Below are positions 6,398-7,599 of a stretch of DNA of 7,599 bases, piece by piece; positions within the stretch are counted from its first letter, which is position 1; every line of letters starts with the position of its first letter. Origin of the DNA: a bacterium (GTDB lineage: Bacteria; Pseudomonadota; Gammaproteobacteria; Burkholderiales; Burkholderiaceae_C); the NCBI GenBank assembly GCA_030824095.1, contig JAVBYK010000324.1, positions 1 through 7,599 on the forward strand, written 5' to 3'. The notes beneath the pieces were generated by a model. It saw only the letters and a list, made by a program, of their open reading frames with translations, was not told the origin of the DNA and did no database searches. The position numbers and the translations under genes were made by a program.

Positions 6398-7150
6398 ATG
6401 AACTCGCTCAATCCGTCCTACCTGGCCTCGTTCTGGTCGCAGCCCATGGTGGAGGTGAACCTGCTGGTGTTCCTGAATCTGGCCGGGGCGCTGGCGTTGG
6501 GCCTGCTGGTGGGCTACGAGCGCTCCTACCATGGCCGTGCGGCGGGCATGCGCACCTACGGCATCGTCTGCATGGCGTCCGCCGCTCTGACAGTGTTCTG
6601 CGGCTACCCCGGCTTCTGGTGGGGCGGCAGCTCGCACATCGGCACGGCGGTGGACCCCTCGCGCGTGATCCAGGGCATCGTGACCGGCGTGGGTTTTCTG
6701 GGCGCCGGCGTGATCATGAAGGAGGGGCTGAACATCAGCGGCCTGACCACAGCGGCGTCGATCTGGGCATCGTCGGCCATCGGGGTGCTGTGCGGCATCG
6801 GTTTTTTCGGTGCGGCCATTTTGCTGGCCCTGCTGTCGACGGCGCTGATGATGTGGGGGCCCAAGCTGGAGTCGCGCCTGCCGTCACGGCGCGCCATGGG
6901 TGTGCAGATGGGGTTCTCTCCCGGATTTGAGCCGAGCGAGGCCGCGCTGAAAGACACCATCCGCCAGTGGGGCTACATGGTGGCGGAGGGTTCGTTGAAC
7001 ATTACCGCGCAGAGCCACACGGTGTCATGGAACTTTGTGATGGTGGCGCTCAAGAGCCGCCCGGAGCCCAACTCATTGTTCGAGCTGTCCCGCAAGCTGC
7101 GCCAGGTAGAAGGCGTTGACAGCCTGCAGATCAGCCACGCCCGCAATTAA
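6398..7150 (+). CDS. MgtC/SapB family inner-membrane protein
   Basis: The product is 250 residues, a usual length for MgtC/SapB proteins. Family signatures are clear: GLLVGYERSYHGRAAGMRT (35-53), IVTGVGFLGAGVIMKEG (94-110) and SGLTTAASIWASSAIGV (114-130). About five hydrophobic segments lie between residues 19 and 152, followed by a soluble C-terminal domain (about 165-250) that looks ACT-like, as in longer MgtC proteins. MgtC of Salmonella is tied to growth in low magnesium and to inhibition of the F1Fo ATP synthase in infection. Environmental homologues are mostly uncharacterised, so a magnesium or membrane-stress role here is only a family-level guess. GGGAA at 6386-6390 is a modest ribosome binding site for the ATG at 6398. 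No strong promoter is visible: CTGACC (6308-6313) and TACTAT (6332-6337) with an 18-base gap are the best candidates. Confidence 0.92.
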   Translation: MNSLNPSYLASFWSQPMVEVNLLVFLNLAGALALGLLVGYERSYHGRAAGMRTYGIVCMASAALTVFCGYPGFWWGGSSHIGTAVDPSRVIQGIVTGVGFLGAGVIMKEGLNISGLTTAASIWASSAIGVLCGIGFFGAAILLALLSTALMMWGPKLESRLPSRRAMGVQMGFSPGFEPSEAALKDTIRQWGYMVAEGSLNITAQSHTVSWNFVMVALKSRPEPNSLFELSRKLRQVEGVDSLQISHARN

Positions 7151-7167
7151 CCCCCACGGCGGTACAT

Positions 7168-7599
7168 CTAGAGCACGGCCAGCAGGGGCTGCAGCACGCT
7201 GGCACCCAGGCGCCGGGAGCGCTCGCCGCTCCAGCCCACGGCCGCATCGGGGTGGTCGGCGTTGTCCTTGAACGGCATCTCAATCGTCAGCGCCAGGCAG
7301 CCAAACTGCTGCGCGACCCAGTTGGTGGCCAGCGTGGGATTGGCGGAGCCGGGTTCGTCGCGCCCGTAGTTGACCTGGTCCTGGAAGTCCGGGCAATTGG
7401 CCTGCCAGGATGTCTTGAACGCGTCTTCAAGAGCCGCCACACGTTCGGTGTAGCCAGGGTTGCCCTCGGAGCCGACGACGAAGTTGTAGGGCAGGCCTTC
7501 GTCGCCGTGCACGTCCAGGCACAGGTCCACACCGGTCTCCAGCATTTTCTGGCGCACCAGAAAGACCTCGGGCGAGCGCTCCATGCTGGGGGCGGCCCA
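7168..7599 (-). CDS. M14-family zinc carboxypeptidase, C-terminal part (cut by window edge)
   Basis: The last 143 residues of a minus-strand gene are visible, ending at a TAG (7168-7170); the frame runs open through the window end. Counting from the first visible residue, LDVHGDEGLPYNF places His31 as the third zinc ligand, and LTIEMPF places Glu107 as the catalytic glutamate of M14 carboxypeptidases. The opening WAAPSMERSPEVFLVR fits the segment that follows the NREW-type motif in the bacterial group related to cytosolic carboxypeptidases (M14D). The HxxE zinc motif should lie beyond the edge. An internal ATG (7582-7584) is not the real start, because conserved sequence continues upstream of it. 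Substrate is unknown; members remove C-terminal residues from peptides or proteins. The gene converges on the MgtC-family gene with 17 bases between stop codons and no terminator visible there. Confidence 0.88.
   Translation of the reverse strand, partial: WAAPSMERSPEVFLVRQKMLETGVDLCLDVHGDEGLPYNFVVGSEGNPGYTERVAALEDAFKTSWQANCPDFQDQVNYGRDEPGSANPTLATNWVAQQFGCLALTIEMPFKDNADHPDAAVGWSGERSRRLGASVLQPLLAVL

Noticed and set aside
7151..7167. Bidirectional terminator between the converging MgtC-family and M14 genes
   Set aside because: The 17-base gap contains no inverted repeat or T-run; termination must occur inside the opposing genes or be Rho-dependent.

Overview
The window is high-GC DNA with compact gene spacing. 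It is most likely from a betaproteobacterium of the Comamonadaceae (Acidovorax, Rhodoferax or Polaromonas relatives). That placement rests on the GC-rich third codon positions and on the palindrome at about 6321-6385, which looks like a dispersed hairpin I recall from that family. It is an inference from memory, not a search result.

Layout, left to right. Bases 1-66 are too short to assign to an upstream gene. A GTG-started gene (67-1230) encodes a 387-residue HD-GYP-type cyclic-di-GMP protein whose HD metal-binding pair is replaced by Met-Asn, so it is probably a degenerate, non-catalytic member. A 201-base spacer (1231-1431) carries a perfect 7-bp inverted repeat, a possible -10 box and a direct repeat spaced one helical turn apart. 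The centrepiece (1432-6276) encodes a 1614-residue secreted modular protein. It has a Sec-type signal peptide, a DUF4347 domain with a His-Gly / Gly-Cys pair, a beta-rich linker, an fn3-like domain, three tandem copies of a 173-174-residue Ig-like plus fn3 unit, further Ig-like and fn3-like domains, and an unrecognised C-terminal domain that appears to be built from three copies of a 45-residue beta motif.

A hairpin with a T-run (6340-6382) closes that gene and lies only 15 bases before an MgtC/SapB-family membrane protein gene (6398-7150). A convergent gene on the minus strand (7168-7599, cut by the window edge) encodes the C-terminal part of an M14-family zinc carboxypeptidase.

The genes do not form one obvious pathway. 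The most suggestive pairing is a probable c-di-GMP receptor-like protein next to a large surface or secreted adhesin-like protein, since c-di-GMP commonly controls such adhesins. The spacer between them means they need not be cotranscribed. The most novel material is in the large protein: the C-terminal triplicated domain, the caspase-like His/Cys pair in DUF4347, and the composition change along the gene.
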